NCBI RefSeq assembly: GCF_002929805.1
Contig: NZ_PJJM01000092.1
Coordinates: 39,617 to 103,616 of the forward strand
Length of the DNA: 64,000 nt
From: Cryobacterium sp. Y50
GTDB taxonomy: Bacteria; Actinomycetota; Actinomycetes; Actinomycetales; Microbacteriaceae
Direction: 5' to 3'
In this document: one piece after another, positions 52,266-63,935 of the stretch
Layout: each line of letters starts with the position of its first letter
Numbering within the stretch: the stretch's first letter is position 1
Made by a program: the position numbers and the translations under genes
Notes under the pieces: generated by a model
Database searches by the model: none
The model's input: the letters and a program-made list of their open reading frames with translations, nothing else
What the model was told of the DNA's origin: nothing

Positions 52266-53258
52266 GTGTCACAGACCCTTGAGGCCGGCGCTACGGCCCG
52301 CGCCCGCGCACATAGCAATATTGCGCTGGTCAAATATTGGGGCAAGAACGATGCCGTTCTCAACACCCCGGCGGTCGGGTCGATCTCGATCACCCTCGAC
52401 GCCCTCCACACCGACACCCGAGTGACCTTTCAGCCGCAGCTGGCGACCGATGAGTTATGGCTGAACGGACGCCAGCACGACGCTACCGGGGTCAGCCGTG
52501 TTCTCGACCTGGTGCGTCACTACCGAGGTGCGACCTTGTGTGCGATCGTGGAGTCCGCGAATAATTTCCCGACCGGAGCCGGGCTGGCCTCGTCGGCGTC
52601 CGGTTTCGCCGCCCTTACCGTCGCCGCGACCGGCGCGGCAGGTCTCATGCCGACCGCGCGGGAGCTGTCCATCCTGGCCAGGCACGGTTCCGGTTCGGCC
52701 GCCCGTTCCATCTTCGGCGGTTTCGCCGAGATGCACGCAGGCAGTGCCGCCGACGGCTCAGATTCCTACGCCGAGCAGTTGCTGCCTGTCGCGGATTGGC
52801 CGCTCGCCATTATGGTCGCTATCACCGAGCACGGTGCGAAGCCGATCAATTCGACCGTCGGCATGGGCGCTACCGCGGTCAGTTCGCCTTTCTACCCGGC
52901 ATGGCTGGCGACGGCCCCTGGGGATCTCACCGATATGCGGGCCGCGATCGCCGCTCGCGACTTCGTGCGTCTCGGCGAACTCGCCGAGTATAACTGCCTC
53001 AAGCTGCACGCGCTGATGCTCACCACCCGGCCAGCTTTGATCTATTGGAATGCCGCGACGGTCGCGACGATGCACGCCGTTCGCGAACTGCGCGCGAACG
53101 GCGTGCCGGCCTACTTCACCATTGACGCTGGACCGCAGGTGAAGGTGCTCTGCCTGCCGACCGACGCGTCCAGGGTGCACGCCGCACTGTTGAGTGTGAC
53201 TGGCGTGCTCGAGGTACGCCAGAGCGCGCTCGGCCCCGACGCCTACCGGCTGGGTTGA
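52266..53258 (+). CDS. mvaD: Diphosphomevalonate decarboxylase
   Basis: A 330-residue GHMP-family enzyme that makes isopentenyl diphosphate from mevalonate diphosphate with ATP. AHSNIALVKYWGKND is the diagnostic N-terminus, NNFPTGAGLASSASGFAALT the ATP loop, and SGSAARSIFGGF and YFTIDAGPQVKVLC the other family motifs. The GTG at 52266 follows GGAG; a possible -10 hexamer TAAAAT lies at 52233-52238. It is the first gene of the three-gene mevalonate operon and ends 1 bp before the next. Confidence 0.95.
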   Translation: MSQTLEAGATARARAHSNIALVKYWGKNDAVLNTPAVGSISITLDALHTDTRVTFQPQLATDELWLNGRQHDATGVSRVLDLVRHYRGATLCAIVESANNFPTGAGLASSASGFAALTVAATGAAGLMPTARELSILARHGSGSAARSIFGGFAEMHAGSAADGSDSYAEQLLPVADWPLAIMVAITEHGAKPINSTVGMGATAVSSPFYPAWLATAPGDLTDMRAAIAARDFVRLGELAEYNCLKLHALMLTTRPALIYWNAATVATMHAVRELRANGVPAYFTIDAGPQVKVLCLPTDASRVHAALLSVTGVLEVRQSALGPDAYRLG

Positions 53259-53259
53259 C

Positions 53260-54258
53260 GTGACATTCACAGCGACGTCGGCACCCGGAAAACTGTTTCT
53301 GCTCGGTGAATACGCGGTTCTGCAGGGCGCACCGGCGCTGCTGTCGGCCGTCGATCGCCGAGTCACCGTCACGGTCGCACCGGCCGGGTCCTGGCGGCTG
53401 CACGCCCCGAGCATTGGTATCCAGCACCTCGACCTCGACGATGAAGGGCAACTGCCGGCCGCCCTCAACGCCCAGACCCGGTCGACCCTGCGCCTGTTCG
53501 ACACGGTGCGAGTGGCAGTGCGCGCTCGAGCCAGCGGCGGCGGTCCGTTCGAGATCAGCATCGACAGCGCTGAGTTCACGCGCGACGGCCACAAATTGGG
53601 ACTCGGGTCGAGCGCGGCGGTGGCCAGCGCGCTCACGGCTGCCCTGGCCGAGGCTTCGAGGCTTCACCTCGATCGCGCGGCGCTCTTTGCGCTAGCCCAG
53701 TCAGCCCATCGGGCCACTCAAAACGGCACGGGCAGCGGCGGAGATGTCGCCGCGAGTGTCTATGGCGGTCTGCTTTCCTTTACCGTCGGGGCATCACCCG
53801 TGGCGCTGCGCTGGCCGAACGATCTCACCATGCTGGCCGTGGTCACCGGTGAAGGGTCGGCGACAACCGACCTGGTCGGCCGGGTGAACGACTTTGGTGC
53901 TGAGCATCCACTGCAACACGATGAGGACCTGGCCAGGCTGACCCGGCTCGCGCACATGGCGCAATCAGCACTCGCCGACCGCGCTAGCTTTCTGCGCCTG
54001 ATCGACGACTACTTCACCGCGCTGGCTTTGCTCGACGCCCATGCCGAGGCCGGTATCGTTACCGAACGACACCGGGAGCTGCGCGCGGTAGCTCAACGAG
54101 GGGGCGGCGTGTTCAAGACCTCCGGTGCCGGCGGCGGCGACGTCGGACTCGCCTTCAGCGCGAGCGGCGAGTCCGCCGAGCGACTCGAATCGGCTCTGAC
54201 TAACGCCGGGGCATCCGTTGTGGCGCTGGAATTCGGCGCAGCCGGAGTCGAATCATGA
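53260..54258 (+). CDS. Phosphomevalonate kinase
   Basis: A 332-residue GHMP kinase. APGKLFLLGEYAVLQGAPAL, KLGLGSSAAVASALTAALAE, QNGTGSGGDVAASVYGG and KTSGAGGGDVGLAF are the substrate- and ATP-binding motifs of eukaryote-type phosphomevalonate kinases. It adds the second phosphate to mevalonate 5-phosphate. Its position between mvaD and the mevalonate kinase supports this. The GTG at 53260 directly follows mvaD, and its stop overlaps the next ATG by 4 bp. Confidence 0.92.
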   Translation: MTFTATSAPGKLFLLGEYAVLQGAPALLSAVDRRVTVTVAPAGSWRLHAPSIGIQHLDLDDEGQLPAALNAQTRSTLRLFDTVRVAVRARASGGGPFEISIDSAEFTRDGHKLGLGSSAAVASALTAALAEASRLHLDRAALFALAQSAHRATQNGTGSGGDVAASVYGGLLSFTVGASPVALRWPNDLTMLAVVTGEGSATTDLVGRVNDFGAEHPLQHDEDLARLTRLAHMAQSALADRASFLRLIDDYFTALALLDAHAEAGIVTERHRELRAVAQRGGGVFKTSGAGGGDVGLAFSASGESAERLESALTNAGASVVALEFGAAGVES

Positions 54259-56552
54259 GCGGCTCGCGCATCGCGAAGTTCTATCAGAAGTCGGTGCAGG
54301 AACGACTGGAGCTGCTACACGAACGCGGAACATTGAACGATGCCGACTATGCAATGCTGCAGCCCGGTATCGGTCTGCTCGACGCCGAGACCGCTGATCG
54401 ACTCACCGAAAACGTGATCGGCGTCTTCTCGATGCCGCTGGGGCTCGGACTGAACTTTCAGATCAACGGTCGGGACTATCTGATTCCCATGGTGGTGGAG
54501 GAGCCGTCCGTCGTGGCTGCGGTCAGTTCCATGGCGATTCTGGTGCGGCAAGCTGGGGGTTTTAGCAGCACCTCCGACGAGCCGCTGCTAATCGGTCAGG
54601 TGCAGGTCGTTGACCTTTCCGACCCGGCAGAGGCGCGCCGCGCGCTGCTCGCCCAGACTGAGAAAATTCTGCAGCTGGCCAACAGCGGCCACGCGAACAT
54701 GGTCGCCCGCGGCGGCGGCGCGCGCGGTGTTGCGGTGTACCTGCGCGGAGCGACGGCGCAGAACGGCGAGCTGCTGGTCGTGCATCTGCTCGTGGACACC
54801 CGTGATGCGATGGGCGCGAACCTGGTCAACTCCATGTGCGAACGCATCGCACCCCTGATCGAGCAGATCAGCTCCGGTCGGGTATTCCTGCGCATCCTCT
54901 CAAATTTGACTGACCACGCCCTTGTACGTGCCCACGCGGTCATCCCACGGGCCCTGCTGGCAACCGAGGACTATCCCGGCGAGCGGGTGCGCGACGGGAT
55001 TATCTTGGCCAGCGAATTCGCCACCATGGATCCCTTTCGTGCCACCACCCATAACAAGGGCATCATGAACGGCATCGACGCCGTCGCGATCGCGACCGGC
55101 AACGACTGGCGCGCCATCGAGGCCGCCGCCCACGCCTACGCCGCCCGCGGAGAACGCTACGCACCGTTGTCGACCTGGAGCGCCAACGCGGCCGGCGATC
55201 TGGTCGGCGAACTCACGATGCCGTTGAAGGTCGGCACGGTCGGCGGTCAGGTGGAATCAAACCCAGCCGTGCGCATCGCCCACACTATTTTGGGTGTCGG
55301 ATCGGCGCGAGAACTAGCCGAGGTGATGGTGGCCGTTGGTCTGGCCCAAAACCTGGCCGCGCTCAAAGCGCTCTCGACCACGGGGATCCAACACGGCCAC
55401 ATGCGCCTGCACGCCCGAGCGGTCGCGGTGGCCGCCGGCACCAGCCCTGCGCGATTCGACGAGGTCGTCGAGCGACTCATCGTCGACGGCGAGATCAAAG
55501 TGTGGAAGGCACGGCAAATTCTGGCCGAGCTCGAGGTTCCGCCAACGTGCGTCTTGGTGCCCCCGGCCGTAGCGATGCCGGCCGCAACGACGACCGTGCT
55601 CCCGGCGCGTGCGCCGCTCGGTGCCCACGCGCAGGTCGGCTACGGAAAGATCATCCTGCTCGGTGAGCACTCCGTGGTCTACGGCCGCCGCGCCATCGCC
55701 GCGCCCATCGGCCTCACCGTGCGCGCTGAAGTCGTTCGCGGCGAGCCGGGTCAGGTGCCGGTCATCACCGACTGGAACGTGGATGGTTCGGCGCAGGAAC
55801 CGATCAGCCCCGATGTCTCCCATCGGGTTGCCACGTTGATCGCCGCGCGTCTCGGGCTGCCCCAATCCGGCGTACGAGTCGGCGTGTTTTCCGAACTGCC
55901 GCGAGCGAGCGGCTTGGGAGCCTCGGCCGCGTTCGCCGTCGCGCTGATCCGAGCGACCGCCGACTGCTTCGAAATTCGGCTCAGTGATGAGCAGGTGTCG
56001 AGCCTGGCCTTTGAGTGCGAAAAGATCGTGCACGGCACACCATCGGGCATCGACAATACCGTCGCCACGTTCGGTCGGCCCATCCTGTTTCGAAAAACGG
56101 ATGCCGCGAGCGGTCATGAAATCCGCGACATCGTCACCCCCAACCCGATCCCGATCGTGATCGGTCTTAGCGCCGTGCACGCGCTGACCGCACACACCGT
56201 GGCCTCAGTGCGCGCGGCCTGGCAGAAGAATCCCGGGCGCTACAACGCGATCTTCGACCAGATTGACTCCCTAGTTGTGGATGGAGCCGACGCCCTGCGC
56301 CGCGGCGACCTGGCCGAACTAGGCGAGCTGATGAACATCAACCAGGGTTTGCTCAATGCCCTGCAGGTGTCGGGCCCCGAGCTCGAACAGATGGTCGCCA
56401 TCGCTCGCGGGGCCGGTGCGCTCGGCGCGAAGCTGACCGGGGGAGGAGGAGGCGGCGCGATGATCGCTCTGGCTGGACCCGCCGGTACCGATCCGATCCG
56501 AACAGCCTTGCACCAAGCCGGTTACACCACCTACCTGACCGAGATCCGGTAG
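54255..56552 (+). CDS. Fused class II HMG-CoA reductase - mevalonate kinase
   Basis: A 765-residue two-enzyme protein. Residues about 1-435 are a class II HMG-CoA reductase: ENVIGVFSMPLGLGLNFQ, the catalytic Glu in VVEEPSVVAA, RDAMGANLVNSMCE, Lys in THNKGIMNG, GNDWRAIEA and His380/382 in QHGHMRLHA. A Pro/Ala-rich linker follows. Residues about 457-765 are a GHMP mevalonate kinase: GKIILLGEHSVVYG, RASGLGASAAFAVAL, HGTPSGIDNTV and KLTGGGGGGAM. The frame is continuous with no start-like site at the junction. It would convert HMG-CoA to mevalonate 5-phosphate in one polypeptide. Confidence 0.93.
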   Translation: MSGSRIAKFYQKSVQERLELLHERGTLNDADYAMLQPGIGLLDAETADRLTENVIGVFSMPLGLGLNFQINGRDYLIPMVVEEPSVVAAVSSMAILVRQAGGFSSTSDEPLLIGQVQVVDLSDPAEARRALLAQTEKILQLANSGHANMVARGGGARGVAVYLRGATAQNGELLVVHLLVDTRDAMGANLVNSMCERIAPLIEQISSGRVFLRILSNLTDHALVRAHAVIPRALLATEDYPGERVRDGIILASEFATMDPFRATTHNKGIMNGIDAVAIATGNDWRAIEAAAHAYAARGERYAPLSTWSANAAGDLVGELTMPLKVGTVGGQVESNPAVRIAHTILGVGSARELAEVMVAVGLAQNLAALKALSTTGIQHGHMRLHARAVAVAAGTSPARFDEVVERLIVDGEIKVWKARQILAELEVPPTCVLVPPAVAMPAATTTVLPARAPLGAHAQVGYGKIILLGEHSVVYGRRAIAAPIGLTVRAEVVRGEPGQVPVITDWNVDGSAQEPISPDVSHRVATLIAARLGLPQSGVRVGVFSELPRASGLGASAAFAVALIRATADCFEIRLSDEQVSSLAFECEKIVHGTPSGIDNTVATFGRPILFRKTDAASGHEIRDIVTPNPIPIVIGLSAVHALTAHTVASVRAAWQKNPGRYNAIFDQIDSLVVDGADALRRGDLAELGELMNINQGLLNALQVSGPELEQMVAIARGAGALGAKLTGGGGGGAMIALAGPAGTDPIRTALHQAGYTTYLTEIR

Positions 56553-56596
56553 TGGATCGCCGTGAGGCGGTCGGGGCCGGCGCTCTACTGCGTTAT

Positions 56597-56610
56597 GTAC
56601 CGCACGGTAC
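56597..56610. promoter_or_regulatory. Inverted repeat before the peptide-type ABC transporter
   Basis: GTACCG-CA-CGGTAC lies 62 bases before the lipoprotein ATG, a TetR-operator-like form. It is the only clear symmetric site in the gap 56553-56671. Confidence 0.45.
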
Positions 56611-56671
56611 GTTAGATGGGCAGTGTACTGAGTTGTCAGTTTGATCCGCGCCGGAGAAAGAGACCCCAGTT

Positions 56672-58324
56672 ATGCGCTCTCGCGCCCATTCAACATCCTG
56701 GCTGCGCGCAGCAGCAGCCATCATTGCCACCGTCGCTGTGGTCACGGGGTGCAGTGCCACCGCGCAAAACACCACGACCGATTCCAGTACCCTGACCTAC
56801 GCCATCAACGGTGGCACGCTCAGCGGCGGCAAGATGGACATCCACTCGTCGGCCTTTCAAGCCACCGCCCTTGTGATGCGCAACTCCTTCGATTCGCTCG
56901 TTTACCAGAAGACTGACGGCTCGTTCGTGCCGTGGCTCGCCACATCGTGGCAGATCTCCGACGACGGCCTGCAGTACACCTTCACCCTGCGCAATGACGT
57001 CACCTTCCATGACGGCGAGCCCTTCAACGCCGAGGCCGTCAAAGTCAACTTCGAGCACGTCGTCGCTCCCGAAACGGCGTCAGCGGATGCCGCCAGCCTC
57101 ATCGGTTACGCCGAAACCGGCGGCTTCTATGCGGGCACCACGGTCGTTGACGAGTACACCGTTCGGGTCGATTTCAGTCAGCCATACGCCCCGTTCTTGC
57201 AAGCCGTGAGCACCGCTAAGCTGGGCTTCTACTCGCCCGCGACGCTTCGTGAGAATGCCGCCCAGCTCCCCGCCGGGGGACCGGGCATCTCGGTCGGCAC
57301 CGGCCCGTACGTGCTGAGCGACTACACGCCAGATCAGAGCATCGTCTTCACCGCGAACCAAAACTATAACTGGGCACCCGAAGGCAGCACCCACCAGGGC
57401 GCGCCGGCCATCGACACGCTTGAGTTTCGTATTCTGCCTGAATCGTCGGTACGCACCGGCGCACTCACGAGTGGGGAAGCGCAGATCGCCAGCGACATTG
57501 CTCCGAACACCGTTGGCCAGATCGGTGACGAGTTCACCATCGAAAACGTGACGATGCCTGGTCTGCCATACACGCTGTTTCTCAACGAGGCGCACGGCGT
57601 GTTCGCCGACCAAAACGTTCGCCAGGCCTTTGCGCTCGGCATCGACATCGGCCCGGCCGTTGAGAGCATCTACCAGGGGCAGGCCGCGCGCGCGTGGAGC
57701 ATCCTCTCTCCGGCAACGCCGAACTCCTACGACCCGAGCCTCGAAGACAGCTGGCAGTACGACCCAGACCAGGCCAATGCCCTGCTCGATGCGTCAGGCT
57801 GGACCGAGCGCGACGCTGACGGCTACCGAACCAAAGATGGTGCCAGGCTGAGCGCCCGTTGGCTCGCCTACAACCCGGTTTCCGACGCGAACGCAAGCCT
57901 GGGCGACGTCGTGCAGTCCGACCTGCGCGAACTCGGCTTCGAAATCGTGCGGGATAACCTCGAAGTTGCCCAATACTACGAAGATTTTAACGCGCGCGAC
58001 TATGACCTATCAGACTGGAGCTTTCCTAGCGTTGACGCCGACGTGCTGCGCGCCCATCTGCACAGCGGCGGCTACAAGAACGGCTCATCGACCGCAGACC
58101 CGATTGTCGACTCGTTGCTCGACGACGCTATCGCCACGAGCGACCCAGCCGAACGCGAGGTCCTCTACCAGCAGCTACAGCAGTGGAATGCGACCCACGT
58201 GGCCATGATTCCGATCACCGTACCCTCGGCGATCACCGCCTATAGCTCGGCCATCAAAAACCTCAGCTTCGACCTGTACGGACAACCCCTCTTCTACGGG
58301 GCGTCGCTCACGACCGCTCCGTGA
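56672..58324 (+). CDS. Peptide/nickel-type ABC transporter substrate-binding lipoprotein
   Basis: A 550-residue SBP_bac_5 protein with signal peptide and lipobox VVTGC (Cys at about residue 27). The fold is recognisable from FVPWLATSWQISDDGLQYTF, LRNDVTFHDGEPFNAEAVK and VGTGPYVLSDY. It binds an oligopeptide, nickel chelate or other small ligand outside the membrane. AGAAAGAGACC lies before the ATG. Its stop overlaps the permease GTG. Confidence 0.9.
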   Translation: MRSRAHSTSWLRAAAAIIATVAVVTGCSATAQNTTTDSSTLTYAINGGTLSGGKMDIHSSAFQATALVMRNSFDSLVYQKTDGSFVPWLATSWQISDDGLQYTFTLRNDVTFHDGEPFNAEAVKVNFEHVVAPETASADAASLIGYAETGGFYAGTTVVDEYTVRVDFSQPYAPFLQAVSTAKLGFYSPATLRENAAQLPAGGPGISVGTGPYVLSDYTPDQSIVFTANQNYNWAPEGSTHQGAPAIDTLEFRILPESSVRTGALTSGEAQIASDIAPNTVGQIGDEFTIENVTMPGLPYTLFLNEAHGVFADQNVRQAFALGIDIGPAVESIYQGQAARAWSILSPATPNSYDPSLEDSWQYDPDQANALLDASGWTERDADGYRTKDGARLSARWLAYNPVSDANASLGDVVQSDLRELGFEIVRDNLEVAQYYEDFNARDYDLSDWSFPSVDADVLRAHLHSGGYKNGSSTADPIVDSLLDDAIATSDPAEREVLYQQLQQWNATHVAMIPITVPSAITAYSSAIKNLSFDLYGQPLFYGASLTTAP

Positions 58325-59286
58325 CCCTGCACTACGGGCAGGTACGCGGCGCCGACCGACCCGGTGCTCGCCTGTTCGGCCGGCTCGGCGGCATGGTACT
58401 CGTAGTCTGGGGCGCTGCCACGGTAGGGTTCTTCGCGCTGCGGCTGATCCCTGGTGACCCGGTAGACGCACTGATTGGGCTCGGGAGCGTCTCGGCACAG
58501 GTGCGCGACCAGATCCGCGAAGACTGGGGGCTCGCCGATCCGTTGCTCGTGCAATACCTCGGATACCTCGGCCGTCTCGTGCAGGGCGACCTCGGCACCT
58601 CGTACCGCCGGCAGCAACCCGTCGCTGACGTGATCGGCCAACAATTCCCGCCCACCGTGCAGCTGATGTCCCTGGCCCTGGTGTTCGCCCTCTTGCTCGC
58701 GCTCGGGTCGGCGTTGCTTGGCCGCGGTCGGCGCACAGCGCCCCTGGCTGGCCTACTCGAGCTGGTCGCTGTCTCGTCGCCTAATTTCTGGATCGGTCTC
58801 GTGCTGATCAGTGTCTTCGGTTTCGGCCTAGGCTGGTTTCCGGTCGTCGCCACGGCCGGGTTCGGCGCTCTCATCCTGCCCGCAGTGACCCTCGCCATTC
58901 CGGTGGCCGGCATCATCAGCCAGGTGCTGCGGCAGGGCCTCGACGACGCGGAGGCGCTGCCCTTCGTTGACACAGTGCGTGCTCGTGGTGCCAGCCACAC
59001 CCGCCTCGTGCTGCGCCACACCCTGCGCCACGCTGCCGCCAGCAGCATCACGCTCACCGGATATATGGTCGGATCCCTGCTCGGCGGCTCGGTGCTGGTC
59101 GAGACTGTCTTTGCCCGCCCCGGACTCGGCCGCGTTGCTCTGAACGCCATCGTCGACCGCGACGTACCCGTGGTGCTCGGCATTATCGTGCTCGCCGCGG
59201 CGGCTTTCTCCATGGTCAACCTGTTCGTCGACCTGGTCTTCGAGCGCATCGATCCGCGCCTGGCGACCGAGCAGGCCTACGCATGA
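58321..59286 (+). CDS. DppB-type ABC permease
   Basis: A 321-residue inner-membrane permease. LRLIPGDPVDALIG near residue 45, LGTSYRRQQPVADVI, and the cytoplasmic coupling region FVDTVRARGASHTRLVLRHTL (the EAA-type loop) are characteristic of DppB/OppB. It overlaps its neighbours on both sides by 4 bp and works with the DppC-type permease. Confidence 0.93.
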   Translation: MTLHYGQVRGADRPGARLFGRLGGMVLVVWGAATVGFFALRLIPGDPVDALIGLGSVSAQVRDQIREDWGLADPLLVQYLGYLGRLVQGDLGTSYRRQQPVADVIGQQFPPTVQLMSLALVFALLLALGSALLGRGRRTAPLAGLLELVAVSSPNFWIGLVLISVFGFGLGWFPVVATAGFGALILPAVTLAIPVAGIISQVLRQGLDDAEALPFVDTVRARGASHTRLVLRHTLRHAAASSITLTGYMVGSLLGGSVLVETVFARPGLGRVALNAIVDRDVPVVLGIIVLAAAAFSMVNLFVDLVFERIDPRLATEQAYA

Positions 59287-60128
59287 GCCTGCTCGCAGCC
59301 GCCCCATCACGTCGAATCAAGCGGATGCCCACCCCGGCCGTCTGGGCCGCCGTCGGGTTCCTCCTGCTTCTCGTGCTGTCGGCCCTTCTGCCGGGCGTGT
59401 TCACCGCCGCTGACCCACTCCGTACGAACATTGGCGAGGCGCTGCTGGCGCCCGGCCCGGGGCATCCGTTTGGAACAGATCAGGCCGGCCGCGACGTGTT
59501 CGCACGGGTGATCTATGGTTCGCGGTACTCGCTCGCTATTGGCTTCGGCGCCACGCTTATCGCTCTCGTTGCTGGTCTCGCGATCGGCTCGTGCGCTGGG
59601 CTCGTGCGCCGGGTGGGCGACGGTGTGCTGAGCCGGGCGATCGAGATAGTGATGGCCTTTCCGGAGTTTCTGCTGGCCCTGATAGTGATCGCGATCATCG
59701 GCCCGGGCGAGGCGAGCCTGCTGATGGCCGTTGCTCTCGCGGTGATCCCGTCCTACGCGCGCGTCGCCCGGGTGCAGACGCTCGTGATCAAGCGTGCTGG
59801 CTACGTAGAGGCGGCGCGCACGCTGGGTGTGTCGCCAGCGCTGGCCGTGCTGCGTCATGTCGTGCCCAACACCCTCGGCCCGCTGCTGGTCATGGCCACC
59901 ATGGGAGTTGGCACCGCCATCACTGCCGCGGCCGGCCTGAGCTTTCTCGGCCTCGGGCCGAAGCCGCCAACGCCGGAGTGGGGACTCATTCTCTCGGAGG
60001 GGCGTAATTTTCTTGCAAGCGCCTGGTGGATCGCCGTATTCCCCGGGCTCGTGATCACCTCCACCGTGGTGTCGACGAGCATCCTCGGTCGACACCTGCA
60101 GGCCCGAAGCGCAGGGCGGCAGCGATGA
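59283..60128 (+). CDS. DppC-type ABC permease
   Basis: A 281-residue permease with GTDQAGRDVFARVIYGSRYS, MAFPEFLLALIVIAIIG, the EAA loop YVEAARTLGVSPALAVLRHV and GLSFLGLGPKPPTPEWG, all typical of DppC/OppC. It overlaps both neighbours by 4 bp. Confidence 0.93.
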   Translation: MSLLAAAPSRRIKRMPTPAVWAAVGFLLLLVLSALLPGVFTAADPLRTNIGEALLAPGPGHPFGTDQAGRDVFARVIYGSRYSLAIGFGATLIALVAGLAIGSCAGLVRRVGDGVLSRAIEIVMAFPEFLLALIVIAIIGPGEASLLMAVALAVIPSYARVARVQTLVIKRAGYVEAARTLGVSPALAVLRHVVPNTLGPLLVMATMGVGTAITAAAGLSFLGLGPKPPTPEWGLILSEGRNFLASAWWIAVFPGLVITSTVVSTSILGRHLQARSAGRQR

Positions 60129-61690
60129 GCGCCATCACGGTGCGCAACCTGCGCGTGGTTCTGCCGGGCTCGAAGGCCGCCGTGGTCGACGGCGTCTCGT
60201 TCAGCATTGCCGCCGGGAAGTGCCTGGGCATAGTGGGGGAGTCCGGTGCCGGTAAGACGATAACCGGCCGCAGCCTGATTGGACTCACCCCGGCCGGTGC
60301 ACGCGTCACCGCCGAGGAACTGACCGTGGCAGGAGTGGACGCTCGGGACTTGACTGAACCAGCTTGGCGACGTCTGCGCGGCGCCCGCGTCGCCCTCGTG
60401 AGCCAGGACGCTCTAGTCTCCCTTGACCCGCTGCGCCGAGTGGGCGCCGAGGTGGCCGAGCCCCTCGCGGTGCACGAACCCGGGCTCGGTCGCGCCGATC
60501 GTTCGCGCCGCGTGTTGCAATTGCTCGGGCAGGTTGCTGTGCCGGAGCCCGCTTTTCGCGCCCGACAATACCCGCACGAACTGTCCGGTGGCCTGCGTCA
60601 GCGCGCACTCATCGCCTCGGCCCTCGCGGCTTCGCCGGCCGCATTGATCGCTGACGAACCGACCACGGCCCTCGACGTCACCGTTCAGGCGCAGATTGTG
60701 CTGCTGCTGCGCCAGCTGAAGGAGTCGGGCATCGCGCTGCTGCTGATCAGCCACGACCTCGCAATTATCCGCAAGCTCGCCGACGACATTGCCGTGATGA
60801 AAGACGGACGGTTCGTGGAGTTGCAGCCTACGGCCGCTCTGTTCGCCGCACCGCAGCATCCGTATACTCGCGAGCTTCTAGCCTCGATATCTCAGAGCCT
60901 GGTACCAGCTCCGCCGAAAGCCGCCCCAGTGGTGCTCGCCGCGCGAGATCTCACCAAGACCTACGGCCCCGCAAGCGCACCGTTGCGCGCTGTAAACGGA
61001 GTTTCATTCGAGCTGCGTGCCGGCCACACCGTTGGCATCGTTGGCGAGTCGGGGTCGGGCAAGAGTACCGTGGCACGGATGCTGTTGGGCACCGAAACCC
61101 CGGACTCTGGCGATGTTCTATTGAACGGCGAACCCTGGAGCCGGGTACCGGAATCGCGGCGGCGAGCGAGGCGCGGTGGCATTCAGATCATTCACCAGGA
61201 TTCCCTGAGCGCCTTCGACCCGCGGGCTAGCGTGCTGCAGATTCTCTCTGAGGCGATTGCTCTCGACGGTTCGCGGAGCGTGCGGCGCGAACGCCGGGAG
61301 CAGGCGACTCGGCTTCTGGAGCTGGTGGCGCTGAACGATTCCCTATTGGGGCGGCGTGCGCATCAGCTCTCCGGCGGGCAGCGGCAGCGCGTGGCGATCG
61401 CCAGGGCGTTGGCCCGGCAGCCGAGGCTCCTGGTCTGCGACGAGCCAGTGTCGGCGCTGGATGCGCCTATACAGACCCAGGTGCTGGGACTGCTGGTCTC
61501 CCTGCAGCAAACGACGGGGCTGGCGATGGTGTTCATCTCACACGACCTCGCGGCGGTGCGCGCACTCAGCCACGACATCCTCGTGATGAAAAATGGCATT
61601 GTCGTGGAACAGGGGCCGGCGGTGGAGCTATTTCTGGCGCCGCAGCATCCGTTCACCCGCGAGCTGCTCGCCGCGCAGGCCACGGCGTAG
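60125..61690 (+). CDS. Fused DppD-DppF-type ABC ATPase
   Basis: A 521-residue protein with two complete ATPase domains in one chain. Domain 1 (about 1-255) has GESGAGKT, ELSGGLRQRALIASALA and LIADEPTTALDVT. Domain 2 (about 265-521) has GESGSGKSTVAR, QLSGGQRQRVAIARALA and LLVCDEPVSALD. It energises the DppBC-type permease pair. The ATG at 60125 overlaps the permease stop; an in-frame extension to 60026 lies inside the permease gene. Confidence 0.93.
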   Translation: MSAITVRNLRVVLPGSKAAVVDGVSFSIAAGKCLGIVGESGAGKTITGRSLIGLTPAGARVTAEELTVAGVDARDLTEPAWRRLRGARVALVSQDALVSLDPLRRVGAEVAEPLAVHEPGLGRADRSRRVLQLLGQVAVPEPAFRARQYPHELSGGLRQRALIASALAASPAALIADEPTTALDVTVQAQIVLLLRQLKESGIALLLISHDLAIIRKLADDIAVMKDGRFVELQPTAALFAAPQHPYTRELLASISQSLVPAPPKAAPVVLAARDLTKTYGPASAPLRAVNGVSFELRAGHTVGIVGESGSGKSTVARMLLGTETPDSGDVLLNGEPWSRVPESRRRARRGGIQIIHQDSLSAFDPRASVLQILSEAIALDGSRSVRRERREQATRLLELVALNDSLLGRRAHQLSGGQRQRVAIARALARQPRLLVCDEPVSALDAPIQTQVLGLLVSLQQTTGLAMVFISHDLAAVRALSHDILVMKNGIVVEQGPAVELFLAPQHPFTRELLAAQATA

Positions 61691-61737
61691 CCGGAACACC
61701 CAGAGTTACGCGCAAGTTGCCAGTCGCGCTGAATTAG

Positions 61738-61751
61738 GACATGCTTATGTC
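61738..61751. promoter_or_regulatory. Inverted repeat directly before sufR
   Basis: GACAT-GCTT-ATGTC abuts the sufR ATG at 61752. A site so close to the start would let SufR block its own synthesis. The rest of the gap 61691-61737 shows nothing definite. Confidence 0.4.
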
Positions 61752-63922
<2,171 letters not shown>

Positions 63923-63935
63923 CAAGGAGAAGTAA

